Under the pieces are notes generated by a model. The model was not told the origin of the DNA. It searched no databases and worked only from the letters and a program-made list of their open reading frames with translations. From Dioscorea cayenensis subsp. rotundata (taxonomy: Eukaryota; Streptophyta; Magnoliopsida; Dioscoreales; Dioscoreaceae): a stretch of DNA of 64,000 bases. The position numbers and the translations under genes are program-made. Position 1 is the stretch's first letter, and each line of letters opens with the position of its first letter. The stretch is from positions 22,623,916 to 22,687,915 of the forward strand of contig NC_052489.1 in NCBI RefSeq assembly GCF_009730915.1, in the 5' to 3' direction. This document shows, piece by piece, positions 20,640-32,005 of the stretch.

Positions 20640-23600
20640 GTGACATCGATACTTCCTTAGTTGTATGTAGATCATGTTTGACACCACGGGTTACCGAAGA
20701 TTACTAGCTATGAACCAGCATCTTCCAATCCACATATACCATCCTAAGTAGGCTATGTTGGTTTATGATTGCTGCAAGTAGCTATGAAAATATCATTTCT
20801 AAAAAGGTCATGGAGAAGCTCAAGATCACTATTAAGTGGTATCCTATGCCGTACAAGTTGGCATGGCTTAAGCGAGGAGGTGAGTTGACAGTTTCCAAGC
20901 ATGTCTTGGTCACCTTCTCGATCGGCACAAAGTACAGGGATGAAATGTGGTCTGACTTAGCGCCCATGGATGCGCGCCACCTATTATTGGGGAGGCCTTG
21001 GCAGTATGATTGGAGGGTGGTGCATAACGGCCGTGCAAATGCTTACAGTTTCGGCTTCTAGGGAGTGAAGCTTGTATTAGTGCCCAACAAGCCAGTGGAA
21101 ACTCCACCCTCCACTAGCACCAACGTCAGCCTGTTGTCTTATGCACCACTTAGAAAGGAGTTACAGAATTTGGGAATAACATTTGTCTTGCTCGGAAAGA
21201 CAACCGCTGAGAGCTTGGAGACCTTAAAATTCTGGAAGTTGTTCTTCCTCTTGTGGATGAGTTCAAAGACGTCTTTCCTGACGACCTACCAGATGGACTT
21301 CTACCCATTTGGGACATCCAACATCATGTAGAGCTACAACCTGGCTCTGCATTACCACACCAACCATACTATTGAATGAGTCCCAGGGAACACAAATAAT
21401 TGAGATGTCAGGTGGAAGAACTGTTGGCAAAGGGCCACATTCATGAGAGTATGAACCCATGCGCAGTCCTAGCTTTGTTGATGCCAAAGAAGGACAACAC
21501 ATAACACATGTGTGTGGACAATTGAGCGATCAACAAAATTCCTATCAAGTACCGGTTCTGTATCCCTCGTTCCAATGATTTGCTTGACCAGATTAGTGGT
21601 GCTACGGTGATCACATGCCTGGATTTGAAGATCGGGTATCACCAGATATGCGTGCGACTTGGGGATGAGTGGAAGACCACATTCAAGACGCGCGAGGGGT
21701 TGTACGAATGGATGGTTATGCCATTCGGGTTTTCCAATACCCTAAGCATATCTATACGGGTCATAAATCAACTTCTGCGACCGTTTATTGGCAAGTTCAT
21801 GGTCTTGTACTTCAATGACATCCTCATTTATAGTCTAAGCCATGAGTTGCACCTTATGTATGTTCAGGACGTCCTCGCTGCTCTTCGATCCCAACAATTT
21901 TACTCGGCAAGGAAGAAGTGTGTTTTCTTTACACCCAATGTATTGTTTCTCAGCTATGTTGTTTGAGGAGAAGGAATACAAGTGGATGAAGCGAAAATCA
22001 CTGCGGTACAACAGTGGCCGGCTCTCACAAGCATCACCGAGGTGAGGAGTTTCCACGGCCTCGCTTCCTTTTATAAGTGGTTCATCTCGCACTTCACTAG
22101 TATTATGGCACCACTCACCGAGTGCATGGACAGACAATACTGATGCCGCATTCCATCTAATGAAAAAGCGCTTGACTACTGCCCCTATCTTGGCACTACC
22201 TAACTTCACCCACACATTTGAGTTGCATACTAACGCATCTAAGGTGAGAATTTGGGTTGCGTTAAGCCAACAAGGGTGACCCGCCACATTTTTCACTGAG
22301 AAAAGTTCGGGAGCATATTTGAACTACAGCACCTATAACGTCGAATTTTATGCTGTGGTGCAGGCTATCAAGCGTTGGAGGTATTATCAGATTCACTGAG
22401 AGTTTGTCTTATACACAGATCAGGCCTCTCTACGGCATATACATCAACAATACAAGGTATCCTTTCGTCACCGCCGGTGGGTAAAGTTTCTGGATGAATT
22501 TACCTTTTTCATTAAACATAAGGCAAGGGTTTCCACCAAGTTGGGGATGGGCTCAGTAGGCGGAGCAGCCTTCTAGTTACTTTGCGAGTCGAGGTACAAG
22601 GTTTTGACTCTTTTCGTGAATTGTTTGCAACTGACACATATTTTTCAGAGGTTCTAATAGACGTACAGTCTACAAAATGGACATATTTTTTTACTACAGG
22701 ATGGTTTCTTGTTTCAGGGAAATAAACTTTGTGTTCTGGAATACAACTTGAGGATACCGATCATTAGGGAGTTGCACAGCGAAGGCCACGTGGGGAGGGA
22801 CATGACACTCCAATTGATTCAATCCTCCTACTTCTGGCTGGGCATGCGCAAAGATGTCAAAAATTCATTAAACGATGCCGAATATGCCAGGTCTCGAAAG
22901 GGGGAGTGACCATCACTGGCCTTTATATGCCGCTGCCGGTACCTCACACCCATGGACGGATATTAGCATGGATTTTGTGCTTAGCCTTCCTCGTATGTAG
23001 CGTGGTAGTGACTCCATCTTTGTTGTAGTGGACTGTTTTTCCAAGATAGTGCACTTCATCCCTTGCAAGAAGACAACGAATGTTGTCAATGTGGCCCAAT
23101 TATTTTTTGGGATGTTTACCGTCTCCATGGCCTGTTTTCCTCCATCATCTTTGATTGAGATCCACAATTTCTAAGTCATTTTTGGCGAAGCTTGTGGAAG
23201 ATGGTGAATACCCGACTCAACCTTAGCAGTGCTTATCACCCGTAGACAGATGGACAAACTGAAGTCGTCAACTGCTCCCTAGGTAACTTACTGCATTACC
23301 TGGTTAGGGATCATCCCAAAGGTTAGGACATGAAATTGAGTCAGGCGGAATTTGCTCACAACCATGCTACAAACAGTAGTATCGGGTTCAACCCATTTCA
23401 GGTGGCATACTCAGCACTCCCTTACCTCGATTTGATTCCCCTACCAGCGAAGACCTGGATCCATGGGAAAGCCGCTAATTTTGAGACAAGCTTACAGGGC
23501 ATTCATAAGACCATGTTTGACAACTTGACCACCGCAAATGCTTGTTACAAGCAACATGCTGACCAGCGCTGCCGCCATGTTGAGTTCGAAGTGGGCGATT

Positions 23601-23857
23601 TTGTGTGGGCCGTGTTGTCCAAGTAGCATTTTTCAGTTGGGGATTACAACAAGCTTAACTTGAATGCCTACCGACTAAAGCTCCCAAGCCATATCCAGAC
23701 AGCAGATGTATTCAACGTCAAGCACTTGATACCCTACTATGGTGATTCTTCAGACAATGATAATTCGACGGTGAATTTTGTCAAACCTAGGGGGAATGAT
23801 GTGGGACGTATTGAGGAGTTGGCCTCTGCTTTCATAAAGAAATGGGATTTTAACTAG
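20640..23857 (+). pseudogene. Gypsy pol: protease, RT, RNase H, integrase
   Basis: The protease region (SYENIISKKVMEKL, DARHLLLGRPWQYDW; 20765-21061) has lost its active-site Asp-Ser/Thr-Gly. RT (21270-21966) has GATVITCLDLKIGYHQI, a MPFGFSN finger and YFNDILIYS, in which the first catalytic Asp of the usual DD pair is Asn. RNase H follows (about 22200-22560). Integrase spans 22709-23626 with the HHCC region (ELHSEGHVGRDMTLQL) and core (WTDISMDFVL, AYHP, QTDGQTEVVN). The C-terminal tail VFNVKHLIPYYGDSSDND follows, and no chromodomain is recognised. The last reading frame runs about 20 codons into the 3' LTR. At least a dozen stops and shifts interrupt it. Confidence 0.92.
23786..23796 (+). 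other. Polypurine tract of the gypsy element
   Basis: CCTAGGGGGAA abuts the 3' LTR start TGATGTGGGACG. Confidence 0.8.
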
Positions 23858-24389
23858 CAGGGCATTTTGGTAATTGTCTAGGCGGTGGAGTCTAGTTGTT
23901 TTATGGGTCCCATTTGATGGTAAACGTGTCAACGAACACTAGTCACCAGCTTGTTATACAAGCTTGTGAGGCATACCAGAATTTGGCCAAATTCCATCAT
24001 TTTGGCCTCGAAAACAACAATTTTGTCGTTTATAGTAATATTTGATTTGATTATATTTTGGGCTAAAAATCTCGGATTTATATGTCATTTTGGGCATTAG
24101 CTTTTATTTATTAATTCCCTTATTTTCTTGTTGAAATTTGAAAACTTTCTATTTCCCGGAAAATTCTTGAATCTTCTCCTTTTTTGGGTTTCTTTCTCAT
24201 GTTTCTGTGGGTCTATTTATTGTAAACCTAAGGGCTAGGGAAAAGTCAGTCTTGTAATGGTTTCTTTTTATCGAGTAATAAAGTTTACTCTAGTTTTTGC
24301 CCAATCCTGGTATTCTTTGATCAACAAGTTGGAAGCTTGATACTGGTATTCGTGCACGGATCAACAGTTTCATGATTAACGCTGCATCA
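23797..24389 (+). mobile_element. 3' LTR of the gypsy element
   Basis: Aligns with the 5' LTR from TGATGTGGGACG to GCTGCATCA, with many substitutions and small indels. It is directly followed by the Stowaway-like MITE terminus. Confidence 0.92.
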
Positions 24390-24711
24390 CTCCCTCCGTT
24401 CCTTTTTATTTTTCATGTTTTGGAGCACTTCTTTATTCCTTTTTACTTATCACATTAGAAATTTTGTACAGCATTAAATAATCTTTTTTTTTTAAATTTA
24501 CCCTTTAATTTAATGTACTTGTACAATTTTCAATAAATTACAATCAATTAAGCATTAAATCATATACTTCACTTGGTGGAGTTTTAAATAGGGGTAGTTT
24601 TGGAAAGTGATGGAATTTTTTTATAATATATAGGTAGCCAACTAACTACAACCAACTTTTTTTAATCGGTGTAAATTAGATAAATGTGATAAGTAAAAGG
24701 AATGGAGAGAG
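24390..24711. mobile_element. Stowaway-like MITE, left tip split by the gypsy insertion
   Basis: The left end CTCCCTCCGTTCCTTTTTA and the reverse complement of the right end CTCTCTCCATTCCTTTTAC form terminal inverted repeats of the Stowaway/mariner type. TA follows at 24712-24713. The left TA is missing because the gypsy element lies there; on its far side CACTCCT at 18919-18925 can be the other half of the tip. Non-coding, 322 bp. Confidence 0.85.
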
Positions 24712-24772
24712 TATAAAACAACTTGCAAAAGGAAAATTAGCTGCAATAAGTTGGGGGACAAAAAAAGATGTT

Positions 24773-25480
24773 GATGGGGCGTTATCATTAGCGATGATGC
24801 CACATCATGGTATAAATGCCAATATGGGTGTCACGCCCTGAACCAGGTCAAGCTGAACTCAAAAAGTAGACAAACGCCTACAATCCTACATGGTATGAAC
24901 CCAGTAAACTTGCAAAGCCTTCGAACTGATCTCAAACTAGAGGAATACAACAAATTAATAGAAATACAGGTATAACTTAATGATATATTATTGGTTCAGA
25001 TACAGGTACAACTCAAGATATATTCACAAAAGAAAACAACTATTAACAACTTACGAAGCAACTCTTGGGTCAACTGCTATTAATCTGAAAAGATTTTAAA
25101 ACAACTTCATGAGTTCACTAGCCAAGTAAGTAATCCAAAATTTGAAAATCTCGAATTTGAAACAAACAGAATAATCAAGATTAAAACAAGAGTTGCCAAT
25201 ATTTTTTTTATAAAATAGGCAAGCAGATAGCATAACCAGGTTAAGTATAACTGTTAACCCAAAAAAAAAATATTGCAATTGGAGGAACATCTTAATTGAA
25301 AATTTAAAACTAAAGGATAACAGATTCTCAAGTAGTAGTATTTATCTCCAAATTCACTACTGATATCAAAGATTATTTGTTTAAACTTGGTGATTGGAGC
25401 CAAAATAAAAGAAGTTATTTATTTACCCTTTGTGACTTGAGCTAGAATAACAGAGGTCATTTATTTACCCTCGGTAACCC
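24773..25480 (+). repeat. Direct repeat of about 700 bp, copy 1
   Basis: Starts near GATGGGGCGTTATCATTAGC, includes TGTCACGCCCTGAAC at 24829 and ends near TTATTTACCCTCGG. Matches 26606-27351 at perhaps 80-85% by eye. Copy 2 holds about 50 additional bases near 26840-26890. No coding potential. Confidence 0.85.
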
Positions 25481-26605
25481 AAAACTAAATACCAGATGCT
25501 GCTATTATTTCATCGATTGATTAATATGAAATTGCAGTCTTATTTTCTATATTTTCTTTTCAACAAGGTCAATGTTTAACCTCGACAGATAGGGTTAAAC
25601 ATAGCTCATTTGGAGACAAAAATTTTCAAAAAATCATAGAGTCAAAGTATCGAATTATTCAGGGTTTTGATACAATCTTTTGACAGTCTTGTATAGGGAA
25701 AGAAGGGGGAATTCTCTCCTGATCCTTGAGGGCGAATAATTAAGGAGAAGAGTCTTACCCACCTTGAAGGAAGAGGATTGAAGCCTTTGAGGAGCACCTT
25801 GGCGGTGCTCGTGGAAGGAAAAAGGGGAAGTTCTTTGGCAATCTCAAGAGACACAATTGAAAGGGGGTTTAATGCTTTCAATGATTCTTGTCGTCTCTTG
25901 TGAATTATATGATTGTTCTCCCTTGATGGAGAACTAATTTTGTGGTGTTTGGTCATAGATGTAATCTTGGGTTAGATTTGATTGACATTGGTTGTGGATC
26001 TTTCATGTTTTACATTGATTTCTAATTGTAATCCTTTACTTTTGAATTCAATTGCATGTATTTATTGTCTTGAATGCTATTGAGATTAATGCCCTAGTTT
26101 TATGTTTAATGTGCTTATGTGACGAGTCGAGAGACCCACATAACATAAGCAAGCCGTGATTGGAGGGGATTTATGAGTAAGTCTAAAGATAGGGTCCTTT
26201 GGAGTCATGAGTTCTCCTCTCACAATCTTTCCTACTGAATTGACAAGTAATTCCATACTCTTTGCAATCATAGGGAGTAAATCTAGTGAGAGATCTTATT
26301 TCTACTTTTTATGAGATTAGGGGTAATCACTTTGAGAGAATGATTGTCTACACTTTTAATATTTGTCGATTCTTGTTAAGAATTCACCAAGTACATTGCG
26401 ATCATGGGGTTATCTGTATTAGCACTGTACCGAATCAATTACTATTCATCTTAGGAAAGTGGATAGTATAGTTTAGTATTTCTCTTGGTTCAATTAAGAT
26501 TGCTAAATTTACAACCATTGTCATGGATGTAGAAAACCCTAAAGGGAGTCTATGCCTGAACATCATGGCATGAAGGGAGCTGGAGCTGAGAAGGCTAGTG
26601 CTACT
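25481..26605. other. Unique spacer between the two direct repeats
   Basis: 1.1 kb with no convincing gene, ending in GCATGAAGGGAGCTGGAGC-like sequence just before copy 2. If the repeats were LTRs this would be the whole internal region, but it shows neither a primer site nor coding sequence. Confidence 0.5.
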
Positions 26606-27351
26606 AATGAGGCGCTGTCATCAGCGGTGATGCCACATTTAGGTATGAATGGCAATATGCGTGTCACACCCTGAACTAGGTTAAACCAAACTTGACACAC
26701 AGACAAACGACTACAATCCTACATGGTATGAACCTAGTAAACCTACAAAACCTCCAAACCTATCTCAAACTAGATGAAAACAACAAATTAACAGAAATAC
26801 AAGTATAACTTAAGGATATATTATTGGTTTAGTTACAAGAATGATTAAAATATAGAAATATCCAAAGTACAGGATTTGTTGTCCAGATAACAAATACAAC
26901 TCAAGATATAATCACAAAAGAAAACAACTATTGACAACTTACTAAGCAACTCTTGGGTCTATTGCTCCTGATCTGAAAAGGATTTAAAACAACTTCATAA
27001 GCTCACTAGCCTAGTAAGTAATCCAAAATTTGAAAATCTCGAATTTGAAACAAATAGAATAATCAAAATTATAACAAGAGTTGCCAACATTTTTTTATAA
27101 AAAAAGGTAAGTAAATACATAACCAGGTTAAGTATAGTCGTTAACCTAAAAAAATGTTGCAATTAGAGGAACATCCTAATTAAAAATGTAAAACAAAAAG
27201 ATAATCCATTCTCAAGTAATAGTATTTATCTCCAAATTCACTACAGATATAGGAGATTATATGTTTACCCTTGGTGATTGGAGCCAAAATATCAAAAGTC
27301 ATTTATTTACCTTAGTGACCTGAGCTAGAATAACAGAGGTTTTGTTTACCC
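26606..27351 (+). repeat. Direct repeat of about 700 bp, copy 2
   Basis: Same order of blocks as copy 1 (GATGCCACAT, TGTCACACCCTGAACTAGG, CCTACATGGTATGAACC, CTCGAATTTGAAACAAAT, GTGACCTGAGCTAGAATAAC), same orientation. Confidence 0.85.
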
Positions 27352-27817
27352 TTAAGCGAGCAAGTTAAACTATCTGAAAGGATGTTTCGTGAACCTCCTT
27401 CCTTATCTTGAGAATCAATCAGCCGAAATCACGCAACAAGTTAAACTATCTTTTCTTGTCCAAGCCGAAATGCTCGCATAATTGCCTGAATGCAGAGGAT
27501 TTTCCAGCGGTGGATGACGGGCAAGCAATTAAGCGAGCTTTTTCGACTTGGGTAAGAAAAAGAAAGTTTTTCACGTATTGCGTGATTGCGGAGGATTCTC
27601 TAGAGGAGGCGGTCGGGAAACATCCTTTAAAGACTGAGGGTTGATATTTATCACTTGAGACTTTTTTTGTTACCGTTTAAGAACATTACGTCGAGTGTAC
27701 AACTATGTCGCTACGTGTTTAACTAACGATATCTTCGCTTAAGTCCCGACCATGACACATTGATTAATAGTCGTTTTCATGAATGTGTTTGTTTAACCTT
27801 TTTTTTAATGTTGTACG

Positions 27818-27855
27818 TTGTGCAGGTTCAAGTTGATGCGCATGTTATGCAAATC
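27818..27855 (+). repeat. Stray copy of the MULE-A exon 3 start
   Basis: GCAGGTTCAAGTTGATGCGC and the following ATGTTATG repeat the acceptor and first codons of MULE-A exon 3 at 30631-30658. Similarity then stops. It looks like a fragment of another copy or a local duplication. Confidence 0.75.
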
Positions 27856-27929
27856 CCTGTGAGCATTCGAATGTATGGACACTTGTTTTTGTTATCACGA
27901 GGGTCGAGTCGTGAGTGTCCAAAGTCCTT

Positions 27930-28000
27930 GTAAATGTTGTAAATGTTGTAAATGTTGTAAATGTTGTAAATGTTTTGTAAATGTTTTGTAAATATTGTAA
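27930..28000 (+). repeat. GTAAATGTT minisatellite
   Basis: Seven or more tandem copies of a 9-10-bp unit (GTAAATGTT, later GTAAATGTTTT). Confidence 0.9.
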
Positions 28001-28661
28001 ACGAATGTTTTATTTGAATGTGAACTTACGAAATTTAAACAGAGACCTAGTAAAAAAACAATGTGGGAAACAAAAAGAACGTCATTGTAAACAATAGAAA
28101 AAGTTAAACAATACTCAAGTTACTCTTTAAACAATGACAACGGTGTTTAAGAAAATATGTAAAAATGTTTAAACAGTGACCCAGGAGGTACCCATCTTCA
28201 ACGCTATGTCAGTGAAAGCATTCAATTTAAACAATAACATATATTTTAAACAGTTAAGTCACTATATTTAAACGTTTTACGTATTATTTACATGATATAG
28301 ACTTTATTTAAACCGATAATCGTTATGTTAAACACTATATGTATCTGTTTAAACATAAAAAACTTGACGGTTAAACAGATACTTATGTCGAGCGATGACA
28401 ATACGTCTTCATCGCGACAGTGGCATATATTTTTTCTTTTTTGCCCTTCTGATGGAGGGAAAAATACCGCCCAATCACATCACGTCTAGTCTAACCTCTA
28501 TGCACTTTTTGGTCTTCATCGCGACAGTGATATATATATATATGCACTTTTTTTGTTTGCCTATCTGACTGTTGTTTGTTGTTTACATCTTCTTCTTCTT
28601 CGGCTTATTTTTGTTCTTCATTTCATTTGGTTTGTACGATTTGGTTTTCGGCCGATATATT

Positions 28662-31200
28662 ATGGAGAGTTTTGGTGGTATTGCTAGATTCAACGGGGAG
28701 GGAAGAGTGCTAATGTTCACGGCTCAAACTTCTTGGGAGTTGGTGTTAGCTGAGATATGTGAGCGATGGGATCTCGAAGTTTCTCTTGTCAGGGTTAAGT
28801 TCATCACACCAGATGGATATAAAACGGTTTGCCCAATAGAAAACGATGTTGACTTCCAGCGGATGTGTCACGTGCACTCCATCTTCAAATGTGCTGTAGT
28901 TGATCTTGTCGTCGAGACAGAAAATGTGCCATTGCCGAATCCTAATGAAAATGAGTTTTACTCGTTGTAAGTTCCTTCTCTTTTAATTGTTTCAGTTGTC
29001 TGGGGTCATTAGTGTTTAAATATGTCTGTTACTAGTTAACATATTGTACTAGTCGTTTACGTTATTAGTTAACTGCTTAAGTATTTAATTTAACGTTTAA
29101 ATATTGTCATTATCACTTAAACATTATATTCTCCGCTTAACATATTGATCTTTTCATTTGACTGAAGTGTTGGCAAGAATTCAGATTCTTCGAGTGCTCC
29201 AGTTCATCCCCATGGTGACCCTGACAGCGTGGGATGTCTTCCTTCCTCGTCAGATCATTCTGAAGTGCTGTCGTTGGATATTGGACAACGTTTTGACGGT
29301 GTCGAACATTTCAGGGATGTACTTCGAAATCATGCAATCAAAAGGAATTTTGACTTCAAATTCATAAAAAACGAAAAACATCAGGTGACTGTGGAATGCG
29401 CTGCCGATGGTTGTCATTGGCGCCTTCATGCATCAAAAGAGTATAACAAAAATACTTTCAGAATCAAGACAATCAACCCGTCACACACTTGCGGTGGTGG
29501 CATAGGTTCGGCGTCGCATCCGAAAGCGTCCAAAAAATGGGTTAGCGCACGAGTGATTCAGAAGCTCAAGGACCGTCCCTTGTACAAGGCCATCAACATT
29601 CAGAAGGACATGTTGCGGGAACATGGTGTCCACATACCATACAAGCAGGCTTGGTTGGGAAAAGAGCATGCCCGGGTGGTCCTCGACGGCAGTGACATCT
29701 CCAGCTACGATGGTTTGCTTTGGTATGTGGATAAGGTGGCTGAGACAAATCCCGGCAGCGTTGCGATCGTGGAAAGAGACGGTGATCATTTTAAACGTGC
29801 ATTCTTTTCTTTCAGCGCGTGTATTGTGGGATTCAAGAGGGCTTGCAGGGTCATGCTGCTTTCTCGATGGTACACACCTCACAGGGAAAAATATCGGGGT
29901 ACACTCATCGGGTACCACGAGGAAAGATGGAAACAATGGTTTTTTCCACGTCGCCTTCGGTATAGTCGACAACGAGACCGATACCAATTGGACTTGGTTC
30001 ATATCTAAGTTAGGCGATGCCTTATACGAGGATGGAGATTATCATGAGATAATTACCTTCGTGTCGGACAGGTCCAAGGGCCTTGTGAGCGCAATTGCGA
30101 GAGTCTTCCCTTCGTCGCCACATGCATACTGTCTTCGACATTTGGAGGCCAATTTTATGAAAGCCAATGTCAGACTTGGGAAGGCATTGAGGGAGGAGTG
30201 CTGGTCTATATGCTTCCGCATTGCGTGGGCATCCACGGCTAAAGATTTCGATGATACCGTGAATGAACTGCAGGCCACATCACCCGAAGCTCATCATTGG
30301 TTGATTAATAAATCGGATATGGCACATTGGTTGAATTATCTGTTCAGAGGTGATCATTGGGGTGAGATGTATTCAGACGTCGCGGAGTGGTTCAATGCTT
30401 GGATCAAGGAAGCACGTCATTTATCGGTGACGAAAATGGTCGACTCCATAAGGTCTGCGAATGTTGGTTTACACTTAACATTTAGTGTCACCCTTTAAAC
30501 ATTCTCAATCTTTGTTTAATTACACTTATCTGACTTTAAATATTAATCCTTTCGTTTAAATATTTACAATAATGTTCAAACATGTTTACGAATTATTTAA
30601 CCATCACTGTCTTTGTTTAACCTTATTTGCCAGGTTCAAGTTGATGCGCATGTTATGTAATAGGCGTAAGCAAGCGAACAAATAGGAGACCTACTTATGC
30701 CCAGACATACATTCGAAGGTAGAGATCATTGTTGAGGACGGCCGAAATCTTCGTGTTGGTCGTTGTGTCGATGATCGTTACGAGTGATCGACCGGTCGCA
30801 GAGAACTCCGTAGATCTCGCCATCGAACTTGTTCATGTCGAAGGTGGCAAGTTTATGGTATCCCTTGCAAACACGCTTGCGAGCAATAATGCGAGCATGA
30901 CACCAACGTACATCGATTTATTAGCGGTTACTTCACCGTCGACAATTACAAAGCGGCGTACAAGGAAGCTATATTCCCCATACCCGGCGATGACGAGGCC
31001 TTGAGGCGGAAATTGTGAGCTTCGTTTGCGACCGTCTGTGACGAGAAGGCGACTGGGCGGCCTAGGGCGAAAGAGGATCGAGTCGCAAGAGTTTGATGTC
31101 CGCGAGTTACATTGCAGTACGCCGCCATGGATCCGGTCACGATCGGCGATCTTGCAATGAAAGCTACGCCCACTAGGCATTGTAAATAAGCCGACGATGA
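28662..31200 (+). pseudogene. MULE-A transposase (MURA-type), three exons, SWIM finger
   Basis: Exon 1 (28662-about 28966) encodes the PB1-like start METF/MESFGGIARFNGEGRVL. Exon 2 (29168-30452) has the MuDR N-terminal DNA-binding region (FRDVLRNHAIKRNFDFKFIKN...HWRLHASK), HTCGGG, then the DDE core: Asp in FLDGTHL (29866), Asp in VSDRSKG (30067) and Glu in DVAEWFN (30385). Intron 30453-30633 is GT-AG and keeps frame. Exon 3 (from 30634) has the SWIM zinc finger CSCRRWQVYGIPCKHAC and a basic tail (RKRIESQEF). One frameshift at about 29850-29865 and several stops in exon 3 break it. The catalytic triad and zinc ligands all survive. It would cut and paste Mutator-type elements. An Ulp1-like gene lies convergently downstream, as in Kaonashi-type (KI) MULEs. 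Confidence 0.9.
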
Positions 31201-31202
31201 CA

Positions 31203-32005
31203 GGGAAACATTGTGTATTAATGGGCAACTTTCCATATTTAAACTCTTACTCTTTAACCCGAATTGAATGTATTTAAAGCAGAGACATTGTTATTTTTAA
31301 AGCGGATACATCGTAAGTTGAAATATTTCAAGCGATGTTTAAGCGATATATGGTATATTTAAACAATGAAAGCGAAATGTACACAATTACAACGTAAATT
31401 AAACAATGAAATGAAAGCCCGAATGAACGCTGTCGCCATATTTAAACTTTTCTCATGGACGCCGGCTGCCCTCCCCTCCTTAAGTATGCGGGTAACATAC
31501 CTTAATCTGAAATATTTCTAAAGAGAAACATTGTTTCTAAAGAGAAACATTGTGTATTGATCGGCAACTTTCCATATTTAAACTCTTACTCTTTTCGATG
31601 AATGTATTTATTTAAACAGAGACAGTGTTATTTTAAACGGATACACTGTAATTTGAAATATTTTAATCTGATGTTTAAACGATATATAGTATATTTAAAC
31701 AATGAAAGTGAAATGTACACAATTAGAACGTAAATTAAACAATAAAATGAAACTGAATGGAATTTAACCTGCTTTATAATTCAAAACAAACAAAATTTAC
31801 ATTTAGATATACAAGTCATGTTCTTCGAAAACAAAAACAATGAATTGAATTTGTCCAGGTTTACACTCGAAAACAAAATTGATATTGAGATATACAGGGA
31901 CATGTTCTTCAAAAACAAAAATTTAACCCGCTTATGATGACCCCCTTTGTCAGTGGACACGGCTACTCTCCCTCCTTAAGTATGCGGGTAACATACCTTA
32001 ATCCG
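31203..32005. repeat. Local tandem duplication between transposase and ULP gene
   Basis: 31203-31510 and about 31546-32005 share AAACATTGTGTATT, GGCAACTTTCCATATTTAAA, GTACACAATTA and, at the ends, CTCCTTAAGTATGCGGGTAA. The second copy has about 150 extra bases near 31750-31930. The duplication includes the end of the ULP terminal exon. Confidence 0.85.

Larger units (their letters stand above)
18926..24389 (+). mobile_element. Old Ty3/gypsy LTR retrotransposon
   Basis: About 5.46 kb with LTRs at 18926-19521 (596 bp) and 23797-24389 (593 bp), each TG...CA and ending GCTGCATCA. Domain order is gag, protease, RT, RNase H, integrase, as in gypsy elements. The flanking five bases CTCCT (18921-18925) and CTCCC (24390-24394) match at four of five, consistent with a decayed target duplication. 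The LTRs differ at roughly one base in eight to ten by eye, with indels, so the insertion is several times older than the copia element upstream. Coding regions are riddled with stops. Confidence 0.95.
27352..28661. other. Upstream non-coding region of MULE-A
   Basis: No convincing gene. It contains a 9-bp minisatellite (27930-28000), a short copy of a MULE exon start (27818-27855), a duplicated CTTCATCGCGACAGTG word (28409 and 28515) and dense TTTAAAC/GTTTAA words from about 28030 to 28380. A MULE terminal inverted repeat is expected here but was not identified. Confidence 0.55.

Noticed and set aside
24829..27351. The paired 700-bp repeats as LTRs of a retrotransposon
   Set aside because: Similarity starts before the candidate TG end, and neither a primer-binding site nor a polypurine tract nor coding sequence lies between them.
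27408..27644. 78-residue frame upstream of MULE-A (MRINQPKSRNKLNYL)
   Set aside because: No family resemblance, and it lies at the end of a duplicated non-coding repeat, so I did not call it a gene.
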